The notes beneath the pieces are model-generated. The model was not told the DNA's origin. It made no database searches and saw only the letters and a program-made list of their open reading frames with translations. From Phyllostachys edulis (lineage: Eukaryota > Streptophyta > Magnoliopsida > Poales > Poaceae): DNA of 64,000 nt. Of the stretch, positions 33,101 through 43,869 are shown one piece after another (within the stretch, counting starts at the first letter, position 1; every line of letters starts with the position of its first letter). A program made the position numbers and the translations under genes. The DNA is taken from NCBI GenBank assembly GCA_036346405.1, contig CM070548.1, positions 72,325,739 to 72,389,738 of the forward strand. Direction: 5' to 3'.

Positions 33101-33402
33101 GTTTCGGCCCAAACACTGTTTGTGAATTTCTAACGTTTTAACAATTGTTTTAATTCTGATAATTAAAAGAGGCTTTAGAAAATAGCAAATAAATTCCAAA
33201 AATTCTAGAAAAATTCACAGAAATTCCTAGAATGATTTTGGACTTAAATAAAATATTTTCAACTTAAACTTGGTAATAGTTTTTGTAATTAAATTTGTTT
33301 TAGCTTTAAGGTTATTAATAAGAGCTTTAGAAAATTTCAGAAAATCCATAAAAATAAATAAGTTTTAAATTTTCTCAGAAATTAAAATTTTGGGCTGTTA
33401 CA
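30123..33402 (-). mobile_element. Y: LTR-like block inserted in X in the opposite orientation
   Basis: Read on the minus strand it starts at 33,402 with tgtaacagcccaaaa, the same 15 bases that start X. It has a TATA box (32,667-32,674), a GC-rich leader, then a segment (31,680-30,180) that matches Z (57,900-56,270). The right border is exact. The left border is approximate: four bases, acct (30,119-30,122 and 33,403-33,406), could be a target duplication but the block does not end in CA there. No coding, no primer site. A solo LTR of the same broad family as X is the best reading. Confidence 0.6.
32667..32674 (-). promoter_or_regulatory. TATA box in the U3 of Y
   Basis: The minus strand reads tataaaag after ggccc and before a G-rich run. 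Downstream sequence on that strand is GC-rich, as in a first exon. GC-rich open frames at 32,353-32,706 overlap it and are probably not genes. Confidence 0.5.
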
Positions 33403-34940
33403 ACCTTCCCCTGGTCCTGGTATCTCCAGGACCTCCTTTGCGTTCATCTCGACCGTTGGAACCTTCTTTGCGTTCATCTTGACCGTCGGGACCTCCTTTG
33501 CATTCATCTTGACCGTCGGGACTTCCTTTGCGTTCATCTTGACCGTCGGGACCTCCTTTGCGTTCATCTTGACCGTCGAGACCCCCTTTGTGTTTCATCA
33601 TGACCGACGGGATCCCCTTTGTATTCATCTTAACCGTCGGGATCCCCTTTGTGTTCGTCTTGATCGTCGGGATCTCCTTTGCGTTCATCTTGACCGTCAG
33701 GACCTCCTTTTGTTTGGATCTAAGGGTCCAGATTTCCTTCCATTGGATCTGAGGATCCAGACCTCCTTTGGTTTAGATCTAACGGTCCAGACCTCTTTTT
33801 GTTTGGATCTAAGGATCCAGACCTTCTTTCGTTAGGATCCAAGGGTCCAGACCTCTCTTTGTTCAGATCTAATGGTCCAGACCTCTCTTCGTTTAAATCT
33901 AAGGTTCCAGACCCCCTTTCATTTAGATCTGAGGGTCCAGACCTCTCTTCATTTAGATCCAATGGTCCAGACCTCTCTTCGATTAAATCTAAGGTTCCAA
34001 ACCCCCTTTCATTTAGATATGAGGGTCCAGACCTCTCTTCGTTTAAATCTAAGGTTTCAGACCTCCTTTCATTTAGATCTGAGGGTCTAGACCTCTCTTC
34101 ACTTAGATCTAACGGTCCAGACCACTCTTTGGTTAAATCTAAGATTCCAGACCTCCTTTCATTTAGATCCAACGGTCTAGACCTCTCTTCGGTTAAATCT
34201 AAGGTTCCAGACCTCCTTTCATTTAGACCTGAGGGTCCAGACCTCTCTTCGTTTAGATCCAACGGTCCATACCTCTCTCTGTTTAAATCTAAGGTCTAGA
34301 CCTCCTTTCATTTAGATCTGAGGGCCCAGACCTCTCTTCGTTTAGATCCAACGGTCTAGACCTCTCTTCGGTTAAATCTAAGGTTCCAGACCTCCTTTCA
34401 TTTAGATCCAACGGTCCAGACCTCTCTTCGGTTAAATCTAAGGTTCCAGACCTCCTTTCATTTAGACCTGAGGGTCCAGACCTCTCTTCGTTTAGATCCA
34501 ACAGTCCATACCTCTCTCTGTTTAAATCTAAGGTTCCAGACCTCCTTTCATTTAGATCTGAGGGTCCAGACCTCTCTTCGTTTAGATCCAACGGTCCAGA
34601 CCTCTCTTCGGTTAAATCTAAGGTTCCAGACCTCCTTTCATTTGGATCTGAGGGTCCAAACCACCTTTCGTTTGGATCTAAGGGTCCAGACCTCTCTTCG
34701 TTTAGATCTAACGGTCCAGATCTCTCTTCGTTTAAATCTAGGGGCCCAGACCTCCCTCTCGTTAGATCACCCTCGTGGTCTTTTTGCAAAGACCACCCTC
34801 TTGGCCTTTTCGCAAAGACCACCCTCTTGGTCCACGACCTTCCTTAGTCTTAGCACTCACACGACCTCCCCTGGTCGTGGCGCTTTCGTGACCCCCCCTG
34901 GGTACAGTAATTCCAGGATCTCCCTGGTCACAGTACCTCC
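33403..34940 (+). repeat. 30-bp minisatellite of X, about 45 units
   Basis: Two blocks of 30-base units. Block one (about 33,420-33,715) has gaccgtcgggacctcctttg and ttcatctt. Block two (about 33,715-34,770) has gatctaacggtccagacctc with cttcgttta. In block two, alternating variants (aacggtcc, gagggtcc, aaggttcc) form a higher-order pattern of three to four units. The 30-base length is a multiple of three and stops are rare, so 177-180-codon frames of 10-residue repeats stay open on both strands. These are not real genes. Edges merge into cctc/ggtc-rich degenerate repeats up to 35,030. Confidence 0.9.
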
Positions 34941-35040
34941 AGGACTACCCCAAGTCATAGTACTTCCACGACCTCCATGTCGTATTTTTCTAAAAACACA
35001 GTAGCTCCTACGACCACCACAGATCCGACGACCACTGAGT

Positions 35041-36104
35041 TTTCAATTGTGCTGGTCTCGTATTTCTAATCTACGCTTTTGCATTATTTGGAGTTCTTCG
35101 CATATTTGGAAACGATTTGAGTTGGAATATATGCTTATTTGCCTTTTCGATTGTTTTGCGATTATAGAAGCCGATGCGACCGAAGAACAGTTCGTTGATC
35201 AGGATCTCAATTAGCAGCGCTCTGAACAAGGTGAGTCAACACTTTGATCATATTGCACCTACTTTTTGCAAATTATGTTGTTTCAAATTAAGAAATTGCA
35301 TTGCTATGTTCTATCAAACTAAATTGGTCTAGATCATAGTTAATGCCTTAACAAATACTTGTGTATAAACTTTCAAATCCTTGAACTTGGACACTATTCT
35401 TTGTCACCCTAGACTTAATGGATTACCTGCTAGTTAATAAGTCTATATCTAAGTGTCATGCTTAGTCTTGCTTAGATACAATGTCATGCGGGCAATAATT
35501 TGCCTGACCACAATCATTAAAAACTTTGGAAAACAATTTGGGGCAGTTGAGGCTGGGAGCTTGGCTGGTATATTGAAGTAAATGATTATTTTCCAAAACA
35601 ATAAAACTTGAAAAACTGTTTTCGACTGGGGCGATTGGAAAGAATGGCTGGTGCCGGGGGCACGAGAAGATGCTGGTATGTGGATGTGCCGCCCTGGTCA
35701 AGTAAGGACCGAATCTTGTGATGACCTATCATACAAAAACAGTGTAACCACAAGTCCATTATGGGTATGACCTGGCCGACTAATTTGCTCGCCTCGTCGT
35801 AGATCCGCCGTTGGGTTGATTGCGGGTGGATAGTCAGGGGAGAACGAAGCCACAGGAACCACATTGGCACAAGAGGGGGCCTCCCGGAGAGCCTAGGGAG
35901 TGGGCTCAGGGTGGTGGAAACCTTAGTGAGCGGATGGAGTGCGTTGAGGTTGAGCATTGTAAAGGCCTTGTGGTAATCTCTCCTTGATTCACATGTTTAA
36001 GGAAACGTGTGTATATATCAAGATGATTACCTCTTGTGGGTAAAGTATGCGAACTCTGCAGAGTAAGAAAACTATCATGATAGCCGTGCTCACGGTCAAG
36101 AGCA
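35041..36104 (+). other. U5-like part of X, left of the SIRE insertion
   Basis: Non-coding. Conserved landmarks shared with Y and Z on their own strands: aacaaggtgagtcaacac, ttgatcatattgcacc, caagagggggcct, ctctgcagagt. Open frames at 35,462-35,957 have no motif. Interrupted at 36,104 by the SIRE element. Confidence 0.55.
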
Positions 36105-37819
36105 TGAAAGCATCTAGGCCCCTAAAAATGGTTTTGGTAATTAATGATAATATGTGAATATGGGATTAACGTGTTTATTAAGTATGTGCAAGCTTTAATC
36201 CCATTGATGAACATGTTGATGTAAAGATGCATGCTAAAGGATAATATGGAGATCTACAAGGCTTAAAGACAAGGTACAAATAGTCTAGGATCCTTTTTGT
36301 ATTTTACCGGTCTTAGGCGAATTGGTTGGTAGACCAGATTATAGGTTAAATACCGTACTATTAAGAGTGATCACGACTAGTAGCTTGATAGCTTGCTCTT
36401 GTGCCATATGGATCAATTTAGGATCATGCATGCATTCAAAATTGGACTTGCATTTTAATTCGAAAAACTACTGTGCTTTTGCTCTGAAATCGGTAATCTG
36501 CATGGTATTTAATGATTGTACTGCTTGATCTTGTTATCCGGCATTAAGAGAGCGGTACAACCGATTGTCCTACATCGCCAAAACGTGTTAATCATTAGAT
36601 CTTGATCTAACGGCTCAAGTCAAGTGGGCTATTCGGACCGCCCTGAGTTGGTGACGATTGTGAATCGTTAGATCTCGATCCAACGGCTCAAAACAAGTGT
36701 GTCGTTCGGACCAACGTAACTGAATTCATCTCAACCTTCCACGTGTCAAGATCGTGTGATAATCTGATCGCGTGAGATGTGGTTGTACCGGCGCCGTCTT
36801 GTACTACCGCCTGCCGGACGTTAGAAATTTCTATGGCGGTAGTATAAAAAGCAGAACATGTGTATTTACACTCGGCAACCTCTCACGAGAATCGGACGTT
36901 CCGGCCTAAATCGGATGAACCGCGCCGGTAGTTCCGTTTGTTATGCGGCGGTTGTAAAACTCGAGTGCATGCATTTTCGCTAAGCAAAACCACGATATCG
37001 GTTGAACCGGGCGTTGCGGCGGTCGTCACCGCTCCTCTTTTCAACGGCTATATCGGTGCATTAAATCGTTTAAAAGAGTCATTATCTTTGCTTTTCGGAG
37101 AGCGGTTGTACCAAGACGTTACAACGGTTGTCTGGAATTATTTGAAAAGTGGGAAACTTCTCCCAGCGGTTAGATTTGTTGGTGGAGGCTATAAATACTT
37201 CCCCAACTGCTCAAGGTGGAGGTTACACAGCTCATTTATCATTCATAGACCCTTGTGAGCATTGAGCATTCATTCTACTCCCCAATTCTCTTGCATTCAT
37301 TGAGAGGGAGTTCAAGTGCATTCATTCTAGTTGATCCTTTTGCACTTGAGTAACGTCAAGATAAGATTGGTGATTTATTACTCTTGGAGTGTTGCCGCAC
37401 TTCTAGACGGCTTGGCGGTTAAGCACGGAGATCTCTTCAAGAAGATTGTGAAGAGGCCCGGTGAAAATTTGTGAGTGGTTCGGTGTTCACCATCTCCGGA
37501 GCGGAGGAAGAACAACCATAGTGATCGAGGAAAGGCTTAATTCGTGGAGCTGGCTTGAGTGATCAAGCTTCCTCAACGTGGACTAGTGAAGACCGGCAAG
37601 TCTTCGATACCACGGAAAAACATCGTTGTCTTATTGTGGTTAATTCTAGTTTTTACTTTTCCGCACTTATATTTCTAGCTTGTCTATTGAAATTGAATTG
37701 CTTATCTAGAAGTGTAACTTGTTTAGACTAAGTTGTTATTGGCCAAAATTGTCAAATTGCTAAAAAGTTTAAAAACCTCCTATTCACCCCCGCTCTAGTC
37801 GGTTATCCTTGATCCTACA
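36105..37819 (+). repeat. 5' LTR of the SIRE element
   Basis: 1,715 bases, tgaaagcatc to tgatcctaca. Near-identical to the 3' LTR except for short scrambled patches, for example around 36,492-36,540 and 36,784-36,815. It contains gatctcgatccaacggctc and ggctataaatacttcccc, a good TATA box at about 37,189-37,196. Confidence 0.95.
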
Positions 37820-37821
37820 AG

Positions 37822-37833
37822 TGGTATCAGAGC
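37822..37833 (+). other. Primer binding site of the SIRE element
   Basis: tggtatcagagc, complementary to initiator-Met tRNA, two bases after the LTR. Confidence 0.95.
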
Positions 37834-37878
37834 TTGGTCTCTCATTGATTTAGACTTAACCGTCTAAGAGAGAAAAGG

Positions 37879-39149
37879 ATGGCTAGTGAGGGAATTGCTA
37901 TAGGAAAGGCACCTCTCTTTGATGGCTCAAAGTATGCTTATTGGAAAATTAGAATGTCAATTTATTTAAAGGCCATGAGTCCAAGCATTTGGAAAATCGT
38001 AAATGATGGTTACGCTATGCCTCTTAATCCACTAGAACCCACGGATCAAGATACGCGTAACTCTCATTTAGATGCCCAAGCTATGAATGCTCTCTTTGGC
38101 GCTTTGAACGCGGATAGTTCAATAGAGTGAGTAACTTGGAAAATGCTCATGCTATTTGGACAACTCTCTCGGAAATCCATGAGGGCACATCCACGGTCAA
38201 AGAAGCCAAATTGCATAGGCTTCAGATTAAATATGAGACATTCATAATGTTGCCTCATGAAAATATCAATGAGATGTATTCAAGACTCAACAACATTGTG
38301 AATGAGCTCAAAGGCCTTGGGACTAACCTTCTTGATGTTGACATTGTGCGCAAGATGCTTAGGGCTCTTCCGGACAAGTATGAGACCTTGGTGACACTCT
38401 TCCTCAACTCTCCCAAGTTTCCAAGGATGACACCAACGGGGCTTTTAGGCAACCTTATCACAAATGAGTTGTTCAAGAAAGACAAAGAAGAGCTCTTGGA
38501 GACATCCTCTTCAAAGAAGAAAATTACCGCCTTCAAAGCCAAAGCGGAATCAAGTGAAGATGAGGATGAAGAAGAAGACTCCGACGAAGAGTATGCACTC
38601 CTTGTAAGAAGAATGAAGAGGGTCATGAAGAGAAGCCCCAATAGAAGCTACAACTTTGATAAGTACAAAAAGGGGCAATACTCAAGTGATAAGAAGCGTT
38701 ATAGCAATATTCGATGCTATAATTGTGAAGAAAAAGGGCACATCGCCTCCCGTTGCCCCGAGAAGAAGGATGACAAGGATAAGTCAATCAAGAAGAAGGA
38801 ATATAATGGTAAGAAGAAGCTTTTCAAGAAGCTTCACAAAGATGGCAAGAATGAAGCTCACATTGGAGAATGGGACTCAAATGATGAACTAAGCGACTCC
38901 GACTCCGATGAGGATGAGTCCCCCAAGAAGAAGGGACTAATTGGCATTGCAATTAAGGAAGCTCCTTCACTATTCTCCACTCCTACGTGCCTCATGGCAA
39001 AAGGAGACAAGGTAAAATCCATTGATAGTAATGAACCAACTTATGATGAATTAATTGAGATGCTTGATGAATTAAGTGAATATCTTGAAAAAGAGAAATC
39101 AAAATTCAAAGTCTTGAAGAAAGAGTATATCTCTAAAAGACTCTTTTGA
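37879..39149 (+). pseudogene. SIRE gag, first part
   Basis: The ATG at 37,879 opens MASEGIAIGKAPLFDG with YWKIRMSIYLKAM, the usual Copia gag start. A frameshift at about 38,127 moves the frame. The rest (38,127-39,149) has the UBN2-type region (ATWTTLSEIHEGT-like, LHRLQIKYETFIMLPHE, LPDKYETLVTLFLNS), an acidic EDEDEEEDSDEE run and a CCHC zinc knuckle CYNCEEKGHIASRC. A frameshift at about 39,140 ends it. Confidence 0.9.
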
Positions 39150-39819
39150 GGAGTTAAGGGTAGCTCATGATTCTCTTCTCCTAAAAGATAATGGAAAATC
39201 TCACTCACATATTGGCATTACTTGCAATTTAATGGATGAGATGCCTCAAGTAGAAATTACTTCAAATACTATATCCATGTCTAATGCTTCTACATCATGT
39301 GAAGATTTATTATCCATGCCATGTTGCTCAAGTGATGATTCAATTGCTAATTTAGCCAATACTTGTGATCCTTTGCTCATTGTTAAAAATCATGAATTAA
39401 AAGAACAAGTCTCTAAACTAAGCAAGAGCTTAGAAAGATGTTTTAAGGGTAAGGCCACCTTAGACAAGTTTTTGAGTGAGCAAAGGTGCTCATTTAATAA
39501 GGAAGGTCTTGGGTACGTACCCAAAAAAGGTAAGAAGCTGGCAAACAAACCCACAAGGTATGTGAGGGAAAATGGTAAGTATTGCTACAAGTGCCGGGAA
39601 ATAGGACATGTGCAACAAAATTGTCCTAAAGGAAAAACGCCATCTTTTGGTATATATGATTCATGCTATATGCTTAGAAAATCTAAGGATGGTAAAGTAA
39701 TTGCACATTTTATTGGCACTTCAATTGTGGGCACTAAAAAGAATGCCATTTGGGTGCCTAAATCCTTGGTCACTAACCTCCAAGGACCCAAACAAATTTG
39801 GGTACCTAAAAGAACTTGA
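39147..39819 (+). pseudogene. SIRE gag/pol linker with second zinc knuckle
   Basis: After the frameshift the protein continues as an acidic coiled-coil-like region (LIVKNHELKEQVSKLSKSLE), then a second CCHC knuckle CYKCREIGHVQQNC and a Trp-Val-Pro repeat (IWVPKSLV, IWVPKRT). It ends in TGA at 39,819, just before the protease frame. Two knuckles about 290 residues apart are a feature of this lineage. Confidence 0.85.
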
Positions 39820-39833
39820 TTCTTGTTTTGTAG

Positions 39834-40859
39834 GTGAACTATAAAACCGGTGGAAAACATTGGGTGCTTGATAGTGGATGCACTCAACATATGACCGGTG
39901 ATAGGAAAATGTTCACCACATTCGAGAATGGAAAAGGAATGGACAAGATCACATTTGGTGATAATAGCAAAGGAAAGGTAATTGGATTGGGTAAAATTGC
40001 TATCTCAAATGACCTTTTTATTTCAAATGTATCATTAGTTGAATCACTAAACTTTAACTTATTATCCGTAGCTCAAATATGTGATCTAGGACTAATTTGT
40101 TCATTCTCTAAAGAAAGTGTAATAATTTCAAATGAAAAAGATAACTCTATAATCTTTAAAGGCTTTAGATTTGGAAATCTTTATTTAGTAGATTTTACTT
40201 CAAATGATACATGCTTAAAAACTTGTTTGATTGCAAAAACCTCTTTGGGTTGGTTTTGGCATAGAAGGCTAGCTCATGTAGGGATGATTCAACTCAAAAA
40301 ACTTTTCAAACATGATTTAGTTGTTGGCTTGAAAGACGTGAAGTTTGAGAAAAATAGACTTTGTAGTGCTTATCAAGCCGGTAAACAAGTCGCAAGTTCT
40401 CATCTTTCCAAAAGTATCATGTCAACTTCTAGACCATTGGAACTCTTACATATGGATTTGTTTGGGCCAACAACCTATAAGAGTATCGGAGGTAATAGCT
40501 ATTGTTTAGTCATTGTGGATGATTATTCTAGATATACATGGGTATTCTTTCTAGATGACAAAAGTGAAACCTCCGGGATTTTCAAAAGTTTTGCAAAAAG
40601 GGCCCAAAATGAATTTGATTTCAAATTAAAGAAAATCCGTAGTGATAATGGTTCCGAGTTTAAGAATACTAAAGTTGAAGACTTTTGTGATGAACTTGGA
40701 ATAAAGCATGAACTTTCCACAACCTACACTCCGGAGCAAAATGGAGTAGTAGAAAGGAAAAATCGTACATTGATTGAAATGGCTAGGACAATGCTTGATG
40801 AATATAATACTTCGATGTCTTTTGGTAGGAAGCTATTAATCTTGCTTGTCATGCCATAA
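39834..40859 (+). pseudogene. SIRE protease and integrase core
   Basis: Protease motif WVLDSGCTQHMTGD at the start. Then the pre-integrase segment WHRRLAHVGMIQLKKL and CSAYQAGKQ. The second Cys of the HHCC zinc site is Tyr here. The integrase core has Asp in LHMDLFGPT, Asp in IRSDNGSEF and Glu in NGVVERKNRTL. A frameshift at about 40,825 ends the frame. The core catalytic residues are all present. Confidence 0.92.
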
Positions 40860-41671
40860 ATCGTCTTTATTTGCACCGTCTTTTGAAAAAGACTTCCTAT
40901 GAGCTTCTTGTAGGAAGAAAACCAAACATCTCTTATTTCCGAGTTTTTGGTTGCAAGTGTTATATTTTAAAGAAGGGTGTTCGTCTTTCAAAATTTGATA
41001 GTCGTTGTGATGTTGGTTTCTTGCTTGGTTATTCTTCAAATAGCAAGGCTTATCGTGTCTTCAACAAAAACTCCGATTTAGTTGAAGAAAAATATGATGT
41101 TCAATTTGATGAAACTAACGGCTCTCAAGAAGAGCATGAGAATTTGGACGATGTAGGAAATGAAGCATTGAGAAGGGCAATGGAGCATATGCAAATAGGT
41201 GACATCAAGCCCGAAGATAATCCATCATCCTCCACACAAGTTGAGCCTCCAACCTCCTCCTCAAATCAAGTTCAAATTGATAAAGAGGACCATGAGGATG
41301 ATGATCAACCATCCAATCTACCACCAAGAATTCACAATGCAATTGCTAAAGATGTTCCAACAGACCAAATATTAGGTGATGTAAGTAAAGGTGTTCAAAC
41401 TCGATCTTGTGTTGCTTCTTTTTGTGAACATTATTCCTTTGTCTCTTCTATTGAGCCAAAACATATAGAAGAAGCACTAGAAGATCCCGATTGGATAAAT
41501 GCCATGCATGAAGAACTCAATAACTTCACCCGAAATGAAGTATGGACATTGGTGGATCGACCCAAGGAACACAACATTATTGGTACAAAATGGGTCTTTA
41601 GAAACAAGCAAGATGAGAATGGTTTGGTTGTTCGAAATAAAGCAAGATTGGTCGCTCAAGGGTATTCGTAA
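40860..41671 (+). pseudogene. SIRE integrase C-terminus and start of RT
   Basis: Continues the integrase (YELLVGRKPNISYFRVFGCK, GFLLGYSSNSKAYRVFN), an acidic Pro/Ser-rich linker, then RT start (EEALEDPDWINAMHEELNNF, NEVWTLVDRP, GTKWVFRNKQDENG, KARLVAQGYS). A TAA at 41,669-41,671, where a Gln codon would be usual, stops it. The next block continues in the same frame. Confidence 0.9.
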
Positions 41672-42406
41672 GTTGAAGGTTTGGATTTTGGTGAAACTTT
41701 TGCTCCCGTAGCTAGACTTGAGTCAATTCGAATATTACTTGCTTTTGCATCATGCTTTGATATTAAATTATTTCAAATGGATGTTAAAAGTGTGTTCTTA
41801 AATGCTAAAATATCCGAACTTGTCTTTGTTGAACAACCTCCCGGTTTTGAAGATCCTAAAAATCCAAATCATGTCTATAAACTCTCTAAGGCGCTCTACG
41901 GTCTTAAACAAGCTCCTAGAGTATGGTATGAATGCCTTAGAGACTTTCTAGTCTCAAAAGGATTCAAAATTGGGAAAATTGATTCAACTTTATTTACTAA
42001 AGTTTTAGATGATGGTTTCTTTGTATGTCAAATTTATGTTGATGATACTATTTTTGGGTCTACTAATCAAGATTTTTGCAAAGAGTTTGGTGACATGATG
42101 TCTAGGGAATTTGAAATGTCCATGATTGGAGAATTAAGCTACTTCCTTGGATTTCAAATCAAGCAACTCAAAGATGGAACCTTCGTGAGCCAAACCAAGT
42201 ACGCAAAAGAATTGATCAAGAAGTTTGGCATGGAGGATGCAAAACCTATCAAGACTCCTATGGCAACAAATGGTCATCTTGACTTAAATGAGGGAGGTAA
42301 ATCAGTAGATTTAAAGCTTTATAGATCTATGATTGGTAGCTTGCTTTATCTTACCGCATCTAGGCCCGATATCATGTTTAGTGTTTGCATGTGTGCACAC
42401 TTTTAA
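41672..42406 (+). pseudogene. SIRE reverse transcriptase
   Basis: Contains VEGLDFGETFAPVARLESIR, FQMDVKSVFLNAKISE, VYKLSKALYGLKQAPRVWYE, the catalytic QIYVDDTIFGST, MSMIGELSYFLGFQIKQ and LTASRPDIMFSVCMCAHF. The ALNG-type motif after DVKSVFLN is NAKI. A TAA at about 42,404 again replaces a Gln codon. Apart from two nonsense changes the whole RT is present. Confidence 0.93.
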
Positions 42407-42988
42407 GCTAATCCAAAAGAATGTCATTTAATGGCCGTTAAAAGAATACTAAGGTATTTAAAGCATTCCTCTAGCATTGGCCTTTGGTTCCCGAAAGGTG
42501 CTAAATTTGATTTAATTGGATATTCCGATTCCGATTATGCGGGTTGCAAAGTGGATAGAAAAAGCACCTCGGGTGGTTGTCAATGCTTAGGAAGATCCTT
42601 AGTATCATGGTCATCCAAGAAACAAAACTTCGTAGCGTTATCCACCGCCGAATCCGAATATGTTTCCGCGGGAAGTTGTTGTGCTCAATTGCTATGGATG
42701 AGGCAAACATTGATGGATTATGGAATTAAAATTGATAAAATGCCTCTTTTGTGTGACAATGATAGTACCGTGAAAATTGCTAATAACCCTATTCAACACT
42801 CAAGAACCAAGCATATAGATATTCGCCACCACTTCTTGAGAGATCATGTGAGCAAGGGTGATATTGAAATTAGCCACATAAGAACCGAAGACCAATTAGC
42901 GGATATTTTCACCAAGCCTTTAGATGAAGGCCGCTTTTGCAAATTGAGGAATGAATTAAATGTCATAGATTATTCAAATATTGTTTGA
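42407..42988 (+). pseudogene. SIRE RNase H
   Basis: HLMAVKRILRYLKHSSSIGL, GYSDSDYAGCKVDRKSTSG (Asp), ALSTAESEYVSAGSC (Glu), LLCDNDSTVKIANNP (Asp), TKHIDIRHHFLRDH, TEDQLADIFTKPL and a normal C-terminus ending in TGA at 42,986. All catalytic positions are present and the frame is intact. Confidence 0.93.
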
Positions 42989-43869
42989 ACCGTTGTTTCA
43001 TGCATTGTATTTCATTTGGTATTATTTGAGTATTTTATGAAAATATTTTTTAAAATCCTTATTAAAAATAGCTATGATCATAAAAAATTATGTTCCTATA
43101 TAGACAATAGTCTATTCTATGCATAATGATCCTTAATGATATTTAATTGAGTGCAGATCTAAGGATCATTTGCAAATAAATCTAATCTCAAAGAAAATCC
43201 AGAACTGTTCTTGAAGCTCCAGGTAAATCGGATGAACCGGCGTTATCTGTGATACGACCATGAGAGGAACAACCGGCGTTATAGCAGCGGTACGACCGCA
43301 TCCAGTATAACCTTATCCTTTCAAGCGGCTCATCCGTTTGTTTTATGCGCTGCAGTTTTCTCTCTCTCTCTCTCTCTCTCTCACCCAAAGCGAAAAACAA
43401 ACCTCCCACTCAAATCCTCAAATTCCCTTGGTGATTCTTCATTCTCTTGCTATTTTCGGCATCTCCAGGGCTCAACTCCTTCAATCCTTGAGGTAATTCC
43501 TCAGTTAATCTATGTTCTTGTCTCCCATGGAACCCTAGCAGTCGGTTTAGGGTTTAATGAAAATGTGTTTGATTTCTGGTATTCTAGTTGGGCAAAAGTG
43601 ACTTATTGTTATCTTGTGATAGTTGCGCATCTGGTTTATGCACTCACACCACGAGATTTCGTCAATAATTCCAAAGATCAATCTGCCCTAGAACTTGTCA
43701 GGACAATCGGATCATCTGGTTCTTGAGCGCGGAACAACCGCACTGCGGTCGTTCCGGGCATTGAACTGCGGTTCATCCGATTATCCTGACAAGAAATCCA
43801 GAAAGTCAAATTCATTTCTGATAAATTCTATTCCTTGAATTCCTTGTGACCTCTCTTGTCTCTGTTTAG
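42989..43869 (+). other. SIRE spacer between pol and the extra ORF, with a TC microsatellite
   Basis: Non-coding. A (TC)12 run at 43,359-43,382. Repeated ggatgaaccg/gttcatccga motifs at 43,220-43,350 and 43,700-43,785. A pyrimidine-rich stretch ending in ag (about 43,842-43,869, tgacctctcttgtctctgtttag) directly precedes the extra ORF's ATG and looks like a splice acceptor. Confidence 0.6.

Noticed and set aside
30119..33406. acct as a target duplication for Y
   Set aside because: Only four bases, and the left border does not show the expected CA end; the border is left approximate.
33403..34822. Long open frames of 10-residue repeats and a CRISPR-like regular 30-bp spacing
   Set aside because: The units are directly adjacent, with no spacers, the genome is eukaryotic, and the open frames follow from a period divisible by three. 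It is a minisatellite.
37822..37833. tggtatcagagc, and its relative at 12,858-12,871, as possible tRNA fragments
   Set aside because: They are primer binding sites next to LTRs. No cloverleaf surrounds them.
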